The notes under the pieces: generated by a model
The model's database searches: none
The model's input: only the letters and a program-made list of their open reading frames with translations
Told to the model about the DNA's origin: nothing
Origin: a virus
IMG/VR virus record: IMGVR_UViG_3300044712_000601
Coordinates: 1-44,886 of that record
DNA: 44,886 bases
Strand: one strand, 5' to 3'
Translations under genes and position numbers: made by a program
Shown here: piece after piece, positions 9,066-16,149 of the stretch
Layout of the letters: every line of letters begins with the position of its first letter
How positions within the stretch are numbered: position 1 is the stretch's first letter

Positions 9066-11183
9066 TTATTGACCAGGGAAGAATGGTAAGTTTGCAGCGC
9101 GACCTAGACTTGCATCGGTGGCAGATCCCATTGGACTTTGTGGACGTGCAACTTGATTATCACCCTTTGGTGCAGTTAAGTCTGGGTTATCAGTTACTCC
9201 AGGAGTTCCGGTTGGCATTCCGTCTGGACCTATAGCAGGTACAATCGGAGATGGTTGTAAAGCTATGATAGCATCATATTGATCTTTTGGAATATAGTCA
9301 TAAATATCTTGTCGTTGAATATCCAACAATTGTTCCAGTGAACGTAATTGAGAAGCGGCAGCTTCAGGATCAGTTTTTCGTAAAGCGTAGATAACATTTA
9401 TTTGATTAGTTATCACAGGGAATAAGGCCATGTATGTTTGCTTTTGAATTTCCAATGATGGAAGCAACATTGAGTCTGGATCGATTATGATTTCTAAGTA
9501 GTCAGACTTATGACCATAAGTTTCCATTTCATTAAATAATTTTTTAGCCGAGATAGTTCTTGTTGGAACATTTTCTAACATCTCACCATCTGGTGTGAAA
9601 TCAAAATTTAATCGAAGATTTCGAGAAGCTAAAGCCATGTATTTACCAGTAGGTTGTTGTTCGTCATTTACAACTTCTTGAGACTCGATAAAGTAGTCTG
9701 GATTTTGTTTTGCAAATTCAGCTAATTTTCGGTCTGAATCAATCATAAATACTTTATCCAGTGGATATGTTTCTTTGATCCAAGATAATGCAATATGTGC
9801 ATCAGTTTGCAAAGCATTCATCATAGAATTCTTTGGAGGTGTTAGACGATTATATGCTGCTTCTTTTAGGATAACTGTAGATCCCAAAGTGTTTTCAGCA
9901 TTATTACCAGCAACGATATTGTTGATTCCGGTATTCTCTTCAATATCTTGTTTTTGCTTATCAGCATATGCAATACCTTGTTGAACATTACCTGTAGTTC
10001 GTACTACATCAATAGTAGTTCCAGGATTCTTTGGGTTAACATAGTTTGGACTTCGCTTGTATGTTGAAGTTCCATTTTGTACTTGAGGTCCGAAAAGAAG
10101 TGGGTAAATTTCTGCTTCAACTTGTTGAGCATTCAATGAGTTGATATAAGTATACATTGCTGTATTACCTCGCATCATTTCATACAATCCAACACCATAT
10201 GGATCATTCAAATCTTTAGCAAAACATCGTGCTACGAGCACTGATCCATAGCTATCATCGTTAGGCATTTCACCATCATAGATGACGAGTTTTCCACACT
10301 TGATTATAAATCGATTTAGTAAAACATTTTCATAATAACCAATAGTTACACTCAATCGAGATTTTTCTTGATTTTGGTCTTGCGCTTCAGTAGTAGTAGA
10401 ACAGTACTCTAGTTTGCGTTTATTCTTTTCTGCATCAGGATATTTAGCAAAGAACTCATCCTTAAGCATGTCTTTTTCATAATAGACTTCAAATTGTGAC
10501 CAGTAGTCACCCATAGTGAAGCCAACACCTAGCCAGGTTCGTTCTGGGTCTAGTGGTTCACGATAAATATCATCAAATAGGAGTTTATCCACACCCTTTC
10601 TTTTTACAGAAACTCGCTTAGGATATACCCGCCATGCCGCCCATCCACAGGTCAATAAGTTTTGGTACGTCAAGGACAAAGTATTCTCACCATTCGCTCC
10701 TTTGAGTGTCCATGTCCTTTTCCATAATTCATAAGCTGCACGAGCGTATATCTTGTCATCAGCCTCTACTCGAGCATCTGGTAATTTACCAGCAAGCACT
10801 GATGTAGCAATAAGAATCTTAGAAAAAGCAATAGGTTCCTGGGCTACAGGAACTCCGGATCTATTTTGGTCACGATCAGTAATTTTCTGGGGATAAATAT
10901 TATAATCGTATGCCCCGTTAGACATTTTATTATAAAAAACCATCGAGCCCCATCCGCTCGACTCATAAAGCTTCTGTCCGTAAGAGACATTAGTATTTAC
11001 TATGTTGTCCTTTATCTCTTTGTACAATGTATCGAACTTTTGTCGATACATAGACTTTTTCATATTCTTTTTCTTCTCATCAACGAAATTTACAGTATCT
11101 TTACTGGTGTCAACTGCTTTTTTAGGACTTGTTCCGTCATCAAGTGTTGGTTTACTATTTGTATCTAGTGAATCATCTTCCAT
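9066..11183 (-). CDS. Portal protein
   Basis: 705 aa, close to the P22-type portal in size. The N-terminal region is charged, followed by KSMYRQKFDTLYKEIKDNI and a SYGQKLYESSGWGSMVFYNKMSNGAYDYN segment. The middle contains repeated helix/loop patterns and NNAENTLGSTVILKEAAYNRLTPPKNSMMNA, a helix reminiscent of the portal clip/stem region. The C-terminus is low-complexity (IGPDGMPTGTPGVTDN...). It lies directly after terminase in the canonical order terminase-portal. The portal is the dodecameric DNA gate at one capsid vertex. A promoter-like element (11193-11221) ends 9 nt before its ATG. Confidence 0.85.
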   Translation of the reverse strand: MEDDSLDTNSKPTLDDGTSPKKAVDTSKDTVNFVDEKKKNMKKSMYRQKFDTLYKEIKDNIVNTNVSYGQKLYESSGWGSMVFYNKMSNGAYDYNIYPQKITDRDQNRSGVPVAQEPIAFSKILIATSVLAGKLPDARVEADDKIYARAAYELWKRTWTLKGANGENTLSLTYQNLLTCGWAAWRVYPKRVSVKRKGVDKLLFDDIYREPLDPERTWLGVGFTMGDYWSQFEVYYEKDMLKDEFFAKYPDAEKNKRKLEYCSTTTEAQDQNQEKSRLSVTIGYYENVLLNRFIIKCGKLVIYDGEMPNDDSYGSVLVARCFAKDLNDPYGVGLYEMMRGNTAMYTYINSLNAQQVEAEIYPLLFGPQVQNGTSTYKRSPNYVNPKNPGTTIDVVRTTGNVQQGIAYADKQKQDIEENTGINNIVAGNNAENTLGSTVILKEAAYNRLTPPKNSMMNALQTDAHIALSWIKETYPLDKVFMIDSDRKLAEFAKQNPDYFIESQEVVNDEQQPTGKYMALASRNLRLNFDFTPDGEMLENVPTRTISAKKLFNEMETYGHKSDYLEIIIDPDSMLLPSLEIQKQTYMALFPVITNQINVIYALRKTDPEAAASQLRSLEQLLDIQRQDIYDYIPKDQYDAIIALQPSPIVPAIGPDGMPTGTPGVTDNPDLTAPKGDNQVARPQSPMGSATDASLGRAANLPFFPGQ

Positions 11184-11192
11184 ATATGAATA

Positions 11193-11221
11193 ATTATGAA
11201 CTTATAAAAATTAAAAGTCAA
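11193..11221 (-). promoter_or_regulatory. Putative promoter for the portal gene
   Basis: On the minus strand TTGACT (11221-11216) and CATAAT (11198-11193) are separated by 17 bp; each is one base from consensus. The -10 ends 9 nt before the portal ATG, predicting a 5' leader of only a few bases. It overlaps the end of the 59-aa gene. Confidence 0.5.
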
Positions 11222-11390
11222 ACATTTCTGCATCTTTTCCGTATTTTTTTTGTATTTTCCACTTCCGAAACTGTAAACTGTTCGGTTTTTGAAAATTTCT
11301 GCCCTTTTTTGATCGATGTTCACGATGAAACACCACATTTTCGCCCTCATTTAGGTTAAAGTGCAAACTTTTGATTCTTCTTGCCGTCAT
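11211..11390 (-). CDS. Small basic protein between terminase and portal
   Basis: 59 aa: it begins MTARRIKSLHFNLNEGENVVF and ends KYGKDAEMFDF. The ATG at 11390 overlaps the terminase TGA (ATGA), and the stop TAA is at 11213-11211. It is strongly basic, with Lys/Arg making up about a quarter of residues (FHREHRSKKGRN, then FRKWKIQKKYGK), so nucleic-acid binding is plausible. It fills what would otherwise be a 200-bp gap in a tightly packed operon. The overlapping start is the main argument that it is real. Function unknown; a packaging accessory would fit the location. Confidence 0.6.
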   Translation of the reverse strand: MTARRIKSLHFNLNEGENVVFHREHRSKKGRNFQKPNSLQFRKWKIQKKYGKDAEMFDF

Positions 11391-13111
11391 TGTTCTCCAA
11401 ACATTACTTTTGATAATGAAAACCCCTCACCAGATTGTACATCTCCAATGTATTTCCCTTGTTCTTGAAGAATTGCATATCCAATTGCGGCCGCCATCAC
11501 CACGTCGTCATTCTTCCCAGCTAGTGCTTCAGGTCGTCCTTTAGCATTTCTCAAAAATGTAATCATCTCTGTCAGCAATTGGGTTGGGAACCCTTCATTC
11601 TTTCTTAAAAATACTGCTTTCAAAGCAGCCAAGCAAAATGGCCTGGTAGAACTTGTAGTCTTCCAACCGAAAAACTTGGTAATGTTTTTCGTTATATCAT
11701 CAAATACCTTTCGATAATACAAATTAACATATCCCAATTTATCAAGCCCATCATTTACCCATAGCCCATCCTTGTTGGATTCTATACCCATCAATCCCCA
11801 GTTATAAAATTTCCCCACATTAAACGCATCTGTAATAAATTCATCAGGTGGAACATTCGATCGGTAAATTGCAGCACACTCCTCTGTCTTGTGATTTATA
11901 ACATATAAAACTTGGGCATCACCATGTGCCAATCCTTCTGCGGTATCCCCGCCTATAACATATTTCACTCCCGGTTCAGGTTTATTAAATATTTCCAATC
12001 GACCTGTGGATAATTCCTGAAAATACACATCCCCTTTTTCATTTCGTATAAGTTCCCCTCGCGTACCTTTCAATGGATTCTGAAGCATAGAAAAAACTTT
12101 CGATGTTGGAAAGTATGTCTGACCTGTCGATAAGAATGCCTCCTCTGGAGTCGTAGGATACTCCTGGTGCAATTTATGTACTGTATCTGTACCACTCTTC
12201 CCTCCGAGCTGTAACCACTTCATGTAGTAGTAAGTAATCTCCTTATCACTCAAGTTATGCTCCTTCTGATATTCCGCAAAGTCTATCTCACCAATTTCCA
12301 TTTGAGATACAGGAATAATTTCAGTGATCTTCTTCATTTCCATGTCGTCATACTGCCAGTTGTAAAAATGTGGCAGGAACATAACTCTGGATTTCATCCC
12401 GGATATCGTATCCCTCACAGCCCAGTTATCATGGAACATTTCATAAAATCTCCCGGCCATACCTTCCGCAGTACCTTCGATAAAAATAAATCCATCAAAA
12501 GGCACAGCTGGAAATGTACCAGTCTCCACCTCCATCGCGTTCTTTGGATACATAACACACATCTTCGCAAACTCCGAAATGTGCACATAAAAATAAGTTC
12601 CGGAACGTCCCGAACTTGAAACCTGAATAGAACTCGTAGACCCGGCATCCGGTCCATAATCCACCACCACCTGAATTTTCTTAGCCGAATTTCTTTGTAA
12701 TTTAAAATACGCCCCCTTAATCTCCTCCGCCATATTTCTTATCGCAAAATCAATTTTACGATCGAAAATCTCTCTCGCATCTTCCACCTTGTGCGCAACA
12801 ATCAATCCCTCCCGGTTAGAGTTAAAAAGTATTTCATCTAAAATGAATAAGTCGATAAAAGTAGTAAACCCCAGCTGACGACTTTTTAAAATAATATGCC
12901 GATGATATATATCCTTAGAATCCGAAAGATAGTTATCAAAAAAATGTCTCTGCGCACGATTCATCTGGAACAGTTCTTTTGTTCCATCCTTAGTAATAAT
13001 CCAGTATAAATTGCACATCCTCCACAGCTTGTTTTTTATCAAGTCTGGGTTTGCCACTAGCTCATTAATGATCCGTTCATTATGCGCCTTCTGTCTTGTA
13101 AAATCAGACAT
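11387..13111 (-). CDS. terL: Terminase large subunit (packaging ATPase and nuclease)
   Basis: 574 aa. ATPase domain: the Walker A-like KSRQLGFTT is at residues 76-84 (the RQxG(F)(S/T)T variant used by many terminases). The Walker B-like FYVHISE, with acidic E180, is followed by the coupling motif GTA at 213-215. RNase H-like nuclease domain: D389 in YVIGGDTAEG, E444 in MGIESNKDG and D535/D536 in GKNDDVVMA form the metal-binding triad. It pumps DNA into the procapsid through the portal and cuts concatemers. The ATG overlaps the last base of the small-subunit TAA, indicating coupling. All key residues are present. Confidence 0.95.
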   Translation of the reverse strand: MSDFTRQKAHNERIINELVANPDLIKNKLWRMCNLYWIITKDGTKELFQMNRAQRHFFDNYLSDSKDIYHRHIILKSRQLGFTTFIDLFILDEILFNSNREGLIVAHKVEDAREIFDRKIDFAIRNMAEEIKGAYFKLQRNSAKKIQVVVDYGPDAGSTSSIQVSSSGRSGTYFYVHISEFAKMCVMYPKNAMEVETGTFPAVPFDGFIFIEGTAEGMAGRFYEMFHDNWAVRDTISGMKSRVMFLPHFYNWQYDDMEMKKITEIIPVSQMEIGEIDFAEYQKEHNLSDKEITYYYMKWLQLGGKSGTDTVHKLHQEYPTTPEEAFLSTGQTYFPTSKVFSMLQNPLKGTRGELIRNEKGDVYFQELSTGRLEIFNKPEPGVKYVIGGDTAEGLAHGDAQVLYVINHKTEECAAIYRSNVPPDEFITDAFNVGKFYNWGLMGIESNKDGLWVNDGLDKLGYVNLYYRKVFDDITKNITKFFGWKTTSSTRPFCLAALKAVFLRKNEGFPTQLLTEMITFLRNAKGRPEALAGKNDDVVMAAAIGYAILQEQGKYIGDVQSGEGFSLSKVMFGEQ

Positions 13112-13590
13112 TAGAAATCTAAGTCAGGTTCTTCCTCCTTAGTACTTATAACCGGTTCGACTGCTACATCTCTCACCGCCGGCTGTGTATTAATCGTTTG
13201 ATTCTCCACTTGTTGCATTATCACCGCTCGTAACCGATTCCCCTCCGGGGTCCGTATCTTATCCGGTGCCCTCTGCTTATTAAATCTCTCCCATCCCTGC
13301 GATATCGCATTCATCGCCCCGTTTAGATCTTTGTTAGAAAAATTCTTCAACCCCCGAGCTTTATACTCCGTCATCACCGCCAACACCAAATTATTACTCT
13401 CCGCCGCCAAAGCAATAACCGCATTCTTAAATCCATCCGTATCTTCAATTTTTATTTTAGCATTTTCAGCCATGCTCTGAGAATAATTCACCGACAAAGC
13501 AATGTCTCTTTTATTTCTGCCATCCGCATTTAATAACTTTCTAGCATAGGCAAGTTGTTTCATTGTCGAACCATTCTTAGTTCTTTTCAT
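13111..13590 (-). CDS. terS: Terminase small subunit
   Basis: 159 aa from the ATG at 13590 (MKRTKNGSTMKQLAYARKLL). An upstream TTG in the same frame overlaps the -10 box and is rejected. The N-terminal 50 residues look like a helix-turn-helix (ARKLLNADGRNKRDIALSVNYSQSMAENAK). Central helices fit oligomerisation and the C-terminus is acidic (TKEEEPDLDF), as in small terminases that contact the large subunit. The location directly before terL with overlapping stop and start supports the call. The -10 box sits exactly 6 nt upstream of the ATG, so the message from this promoter is probably leaderless. Confidence 0.75.
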   Translation of the reverse strand: MKRTKNGSTMKQLAYARKLLNADGRNKRDIALSVNYSQSMAENAKIKIEDTDGFKNAVIALAAESNNLVLAVMTEYKARGLKNFSNKDLNGAMNAISQGWERFNKQRAPDKIRTPEGNRLRAVIMQQVENQTINTQPAVRDVAVEPVISTKEEEPDLDF

Positions 13591-13596
13591 AAATCT

Positions 13597-13625
13597 ATTA
13601 TACAACGTAAAGACAATGTGAGCAA
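13597..13625 (-). promoter_or_regulatory. Putative terminase promoter (leaderless)
   Basis: On the minus strand TTGCTC (13625-13620) and TATAAT (13602-13597) are separated by 17 bp. Six bases (AGATTT) separate the -10 from the terS ATG, so the expected start site is the A of the ATG. The same 6-nt spacing recurs at 42159 and 44531. Confidence 0.6.
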
Positions 13626-13695
13626 CTATAAAGACATTTTAAAAGGGGAGCAGAGGATCGTCAGATCATACTCCCCCTTATGTGCCCGATATGGG

Positions 13696-13932
13696 CTATG
13701 GCTTGGTCCACCAGTCACGAAGAAGAATGGCACAGCACTCTTCATACGAACCAGCGTTGGAAAACAACTGGTGATAACTCGCGTGGTCAATCCGTCGCTT
13801 GACCAACAGGAACCCATTGGTCGTGTAGTATCCGTTACTCCGAGGAGGAACGTGATGCAGGTCGGTCTGATGATTTCTCATCTTGCGTGCGAGGCGCTGG
13901 GCCTTGCGTTGAAGTCGGTGCTGGCGGGTCAT
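13696..13932 (-). CDS. Small HNH-like protein
   Basis: 78 aa from the ATG at 13932, which overlaps the TGA of the preceding gene (ATGA). The N-terminus is basic and helical (RQHRLQRKAQRLARKMR). The core is TDLHHVPPRSNGYYTTNGFLLVKRRIDHASYHQLFSNAGSYEECC. The order His-His-Pro-x-Ser, then Asn, then HAxYHxLF followed by a peE-like helix resembles small HNH-fold proteins. The catalytic state is uncertain because the last zinc or His position is not obvious. HNH proteins encoded beside terminases often assist DNA packaging, which fits the location 106 bp upstream of terS. I associate this sequence style with uncultured candidate-phyla genomes (memory, not a search). Confidence 0.6.
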   Translation of the reverse strand: MTRQHRLQRKAQRLARKMRNHQTDLHHVPPRSNGYYTTNGFLLVKRRIDHASYHQLFSNAGSYEECCAILLRDWWTKP

Positions 13933-14075
13933 ACATTCCACCAGTACAGGATATTTCCGTTGGGCTGAAACTCAGCTTTCTGGAGGAGGCCACATCTCCT
14001 GCAACGACGGCGCAGGGTTGCTGGGTAGTACCAGCGATGACCATTCCACATGCAGAGGAAGTCAGTGATCTTCAT
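13929..14075 (-). CDS. Tiny Cys-pair protein, 48 aa
   Basis: Starts MKITDFLCMWNGHRWYYPATL and continues RRRCRRCGLLQKAEF. The ATG at 14075 is chosen over a longer alternative start because AAGGAG lies 7 nt upstream. A CxxC pair (CRRC), an earlier Cys and a WNGH segment suggest a small zinc-binding knuckle. It overlaps both neighbours (14 nt with the upstream gene, ATGA with the next), forming a coupled three-gene unit ahead of terminase. Function unknown; a small nucleic-acid-binding accessory factor is possible. Confidence 0.6.
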   Translation of the reverse strand: MKITDFLCMWNGHRWYYPATLRRRCRRCGLLQKAEFQPNGNILYWWNV

Positions 14076-14205
14076 TAGGGGGCTCCTTCTCCTTTGGGGG
14101 TTCAGACGAGTTATAGATGAGATTACCACAGTGGATGGCGATGAAGCCACCAGCGTACGAAATGACTACGGCATCATTGTTACAATGCGGACAAGTTATC
14201 GTCAT
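14062..14205 (-). CDS. Tiny zinc-ribbon-like protein, 47 aa
   Basis: Begins MTITCPHCNNDAVVISYAGG and contains HCGN near residue 26, followed by an acidic, Pro-rich tail (SSEPPKEKEPPNEDH). The CPHC...HCG pattern is that of a minimal zinc ribbon. The start is supported by AAAGGAG 4 nt upstream, one of the few clear Shine-Dalgarno sequences in the genome. It is the first gene of the leftward arm, downstream of an extended -10 promoter at 14236. Function unknown. Confidence 0.6.
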   Translation of the reverse strand: MTITCPHCNNDAVVISYAGGFIAIHCGNLIYNSSEPPKEKEPPNEDH

Positions 14206-14235
14206 TGTTCTCCTTTCGATGAGCTGTCTATAAAA

Positions 14236-14244
14236 ATTATACCA
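14236..14244 (-). promoter_or_regulatory. Extended -10 promoter of the leftward arm
   Basis: On the minus strand the sequence is TGG-TATAAT, an extended -10 (TGn) with no good -35. It lies 30 nt upstream of the 47-aa zinc-ribbon ATG. The same TGGTATAAT occurs at 44539-44531. Confidence 0.5.
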
Positions 14245-14330
14245 TATTTTTTTTAAGATACTTCTTTTTTAAATTAAAGGTGGGGGGGTAATTTTTAATT
14301 AGAGCTGATCAGATTAAAAGTTGGAGGGAT

Positions 14331-14417
14331 GGGATCCTAATAGAGGGGGAAATCCTAATTGATGGATAGATGGGATCCTAATAGAGGGAGGGATGGAATA
14401 CTAATTGAGGGAGGGAT
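14331..14417. repeat. Four iteron-like repeats, about 22-bp period
   Basis: Copies begin at about 14331, 14349, 14372 and 14395. The consensus is GGRATMCTAATWGAGGGRG; copies 1 and 3 share GGGATCCTAATAGAGGG exactly. Spacing of 18-23 bp puts them on nearly the same DNA face. This resembles binding sites for a replication initiator or repressor. Confidence 0.6.
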
Positions 14418-14426
14418 GTTTTAATG

Positions 14427-14449
14427 AAAGGGGTAAGGAATCCCTTTTT
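14427..14449 (+). terminator. Small intrinsic terminator, rightward
   Basis: The stem AAAGGGG (14427-14433) pairs with TCCCTTT (14441-14447) around a 7-nt loop and continues into TTA and TATAT. The orientation would stop rightward transcription before the early promoter. The stem is short, so efficiency is doubtful. Confidence 0.35.
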
Positions 14450-14651
14450 ATATATTTACCCGGGGGTACTCGTGAAGGGGCTATCCCCCCCCCGGCCGTC
14501 TATCCGTCGCGCCTAAAAATCCTCCCCGTTTTCCCTCAAAAATCTACTAAGCCCGGCCTTAGCCTATATCACCCACAAATATGCCAAAACTGGTCAATTA
14601 TCCTACCTGACCTTTTCAAAAAACATCACCAAAAGATGGCAATGGTGGCGG

Positions 14652-14958
14652 GTGGCAGGACTTTTTATAAAGTCTTTCACTTTTTAAAATAATTTCTGTA
14701 GAACTTTATGTCAAAATATGTGCCACCCTGCCACCACGATTTTTAGAAATGTCAAATATCCTTATTTTACAAGGGTCAAAAAGAAAAAAATCACGGTGGC
14801 AGGAAAAGTGGCAGGAAAGTGGCAGGAAAATCTGCCACCAAAAATATCCTTATTTTACAAGGGGGCGGTTTTTTCCTGCCACCAGAGCCCCTCCCGGCCA
14901 CCCCTCCCTTTTCTGTAAAAAGGTGGCACATCCCCCCTCCTGCCACCCGTCCTGCCAC
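14652..14958. repeat. Array of GTGGCAGG motifs in both orientations
   Basis: Perfect GTGGCAGG occurs at 14652, 14796, 14808 and 14819. Its complement CCTGCCAC occurs at 14727, 14875, 14939 and 14951. Near matches are at 14645 and 14831. Eight perfect copies in 307 non-coding bases cannot reflect coding constraint. Likely a cooperative protein-binding array for replication or for the early/late switch. Confidence 0.7.
14754..14863. repeat. 22-bp direct repeat with internal dyad (two copies)
   Basis: Identical 22-bp copies lie at 14754-14775 and 14842-14863. Inside each, CCTTAT and ACAAGG form an imperfect dyad around TTT, as in an operator. The copies are 88 bp apart and bracket the three clustered forward GTGGCAGG motifs. 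Confidence 0.65.
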
Positions 14959-15000
14959 CACCACCTAAAAAAATTCCCGTCCTACCTTATAGCCTTTGAT

Positions 15001-15051
15001 TTAGTTATCCACATCCCACCGCTTGACACCGACACCGACACCGTATATACT
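15001..15051 (+). promoter_or_regulatory. Early promoter 1 with DnaA-box module
   Basis: TTAGTTATCCACA (15001-15013) contains the perfect DnaA box TTATCCACA. After 9 bp comes -35 TTGACA (15023-15028), a 17-bp spacer made of CCGACACC-type repeats, and -10 TATACT (15046-15051). It drives the first rightward operon and is one of three copies of the module. Confidence 0.85.
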
Positions 15052-15115
15052 CGATAGTAGGAGTGGTGGCCGATACACTCAAACATTATAAAAAAGCTAA
15101 CTTAAAAATAACATC

Positions 15116-15166
15116 ATGAGATACACTTTTACAGACGGTAGCTATATAGAAGAAAACAAAAAGTGA
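15116..15166 (+). CDS. Possible 16-aa leader peptide
   Basis: ATG AGA TAC... encodes MRYTFTDGSYIEENKK and ends in TGA, 28 nt before the first clear early gene. No Shine-Dalgarno sequence. It could be a leader peptide or chance; no other evidence supports it. Confidence 0.25.
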   Translation: MRYTFTDGSYIEENKK

Positions 15167-15193
15167 AAACTATTAATCAATAAAAATAAACCT

Positions 15194-15400
15194 ATGAAAA
15201 AATACAACGTAACAATAGAGCAACCCATGGCCAAGACTTTCGAAGTAGAGGCCGACAGTATAGAGCAAGCCGAAGAGATAGCTAAAGAGAAATATAATTC
15301 TGGTGAGTTTGTTATCGGTTCAGACGATTTCGGTACAGACGCACAAGTACAAACCGCGAGCGCCGATGATAGTGAAATTGGCGATTGGCATGATTTATAA
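15194..15400 (+). CDS. DpnD/PcfM-like small protein
   Basis: 68 aa. Pattern: KKYNVTIEQPMAKTFEVEADSIEQAEEIAKEKYNSGEFVIGSDDFGTDAQV. This matches the small DpnD/PcfM-like fold (beta strand, E-x-L/M, VEAxSxEEA helix, then Y..GE.VL). The exact function of the family is unknown; members occur in phages and mobile elements. Acidic C-terminus. First substantial gene after early promoter 1, so it is expressed immediately on infection. No Shine-Dalgarno sequence; the leader is A/T-rich. Confidence 0.7.
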   Translation: MKKYNVTIEQPMAKTFEVEADSIEQAEEIAKEKYNSGEFVIGSDDFGTDAQVQTASADDSEIGDWHDL

Positions 15401-15418
15401 GATTAATAAAAAAATATT

Positions 15419-15730
15419 ATGATAAAAAGAATAAACCAAAGCGAATTTATAGACTGGTTTAAGAAGAGTGACATATATAAGAATAATTTTTCTTATTATG
15501 GTTTGGTAGCCCTCTTTGATTATCTCGAAGAGTACGAAGAAACCACCGGGGAGGAAATAGAATTTGACCCGATAGCCCTATGCTGTGAATATACCGAGTT
15601 TGATAGCTTTGCAGACCTACAAGCGCAATATCCAAATATCAAAGACTTTGAAGAGCTAAACGACAAGACCACAGTTATACCCGTCGACAATGCTATGAAG
15701 ACCGAGAACTTTATTATCGCTAATTTTTAA
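15419..15730 (+). CDS. Conserved phage early protein, 103 aa
   Basis: Acidic and helical. The core FSYYGLVALFDYLEEYEETTGEEIEFDPIALCCEYTEF is a pattern I recall from many small phage proteins of unknown function. The C-terminus (TTVIPVDNAMKTENFIIANF) is also typical of that group. The gene follows the DpnD-like gene in the first early operon. The acidic character would fit a host-factor inhibitor, but that is speculation. Confidence 0.7.
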   Translation: MIKRINQSEFIDWFKKSDIYKNNFSYYGLVALFDYLEEYEETTGEEIEFDPIALCCEYTEFDSFADLQAQYPNIKDFEELNDKTTVIPVDNAMKTENFIIANF

Positions 15731-15740
15731 CTATCACCAC

Positions 15741-15902
15741 ATGCAACCAAAACAAAAACAAAACCGCAAAGCAACCCCGTGGACTATTGAACCAAACGCG
15801 CGCCGGTTTCATTATTGGCGGGGGTTCATAGTTGGCGGTATAGTAGCCGGTGGGCTTATGTTTATTATCATGGCCAATATAGTGATATATGTGGCTCGAT
15901 AA
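15741..15902 (+). CDS. Small single-span membrane protein, 53 aa
   Basis: MQPKQKQNRKATPWTIEPN begins a basic cytoplasmic tail, followed by a transmembrane segment FIVGGIVAGGLMFIIMANIVIYV (residues about 29-51). It ends ARstop. It starts 10 nt after the preceding stop. One of several tiny membrane proteins in the early arm. Function unknown. Confidence 0.5.
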   Translation: MQPKQKQNRKATPWTIEPNARRFHYWRGFIVGGIVAGGLMFIIMANIVIYVAR

Positions 15903-15956
15903 CCACCCAGTAATTAATTATAGACTTCATTTTTACTAAAATGCAGTCAGCTTATG

Positions 15957-16004
15957 CCCTGTTATCTCGCTCGGTTTTCATAAGCACCGGGCGGGATAAT
16001 AGGG
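15957..16004 (+). ncRNA. Long early RNA hairpin (19 bp)
   Basis: 15957-15975 pairs with 15986-16004 in 19 consecutive pairs around a 10-nt loop. Three pairs are G-U wobbles that would become C-A clashes on the other strand, so the structure belongs to rightward RNA. No U-run follows, so it is not a terminator. It could be an RNase III site or a translational control element for the 42-aa gene 12 nt downstream. Confidence 0.55.
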
Positions 16005-16016
16005 ATTAAAAAAACT

Positions 16017-16145
16017 ATGAGAATACATTATCTAAATTTTATGGAGGTCTGGATTGTATACAAGAACCAAAAGCCCGTCGGGGTTGGCAATAGCATAGCC
16101 GAAGCTATTGGCCACGCTTTAACAGTAATTAATAATAATAAATAA
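16017..16145 (+). CDS. Small early protein, 42 aa
   Basis: Begins MRIHYLNFMEVWIVYKNQKP and continues VGVGNSIAEAIGHALTVINNNK. It looks like a compact beta-beta-alpha unit with a C-terminal helix, similar in layout to the 52-aa protein at 16566. It follows the 19-bp hairpin directly. No recognised family. Confidence 0.45.
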   Translation: MRIHYLNFMEVWIVYKNQKPVGVGNSIAEAIGHALTVINNNK

Positions 16146-16149
16146 AATT

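Larger units (their letters stand above)
14206..15115. other. Divergent control region, likely replication origin
   Basis: 910 bp between the leftward and rightward arms with no convincing gene. It contains, from left to right: the extended -10 of the leftward arm; an A/T-rich stretch at 14245-14275; iteron-like repeats (14331-14417); a hairpin terminator (14427-14449); a C/G-tract inverted repeat, CCGGGGG (14460-14466) with CCCCCGG (14489-14495); an array of GTGGCAGG motifs in both orientations (14652-14958); two copies of a 22-bp repeat; a DnaA-box consensus; and the first early promoter. A/T-rich DNA beside iterons plus a DnaA box is typical of theta origins. The origin assignment is an inference from these elements. 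Confidence 0.6.
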
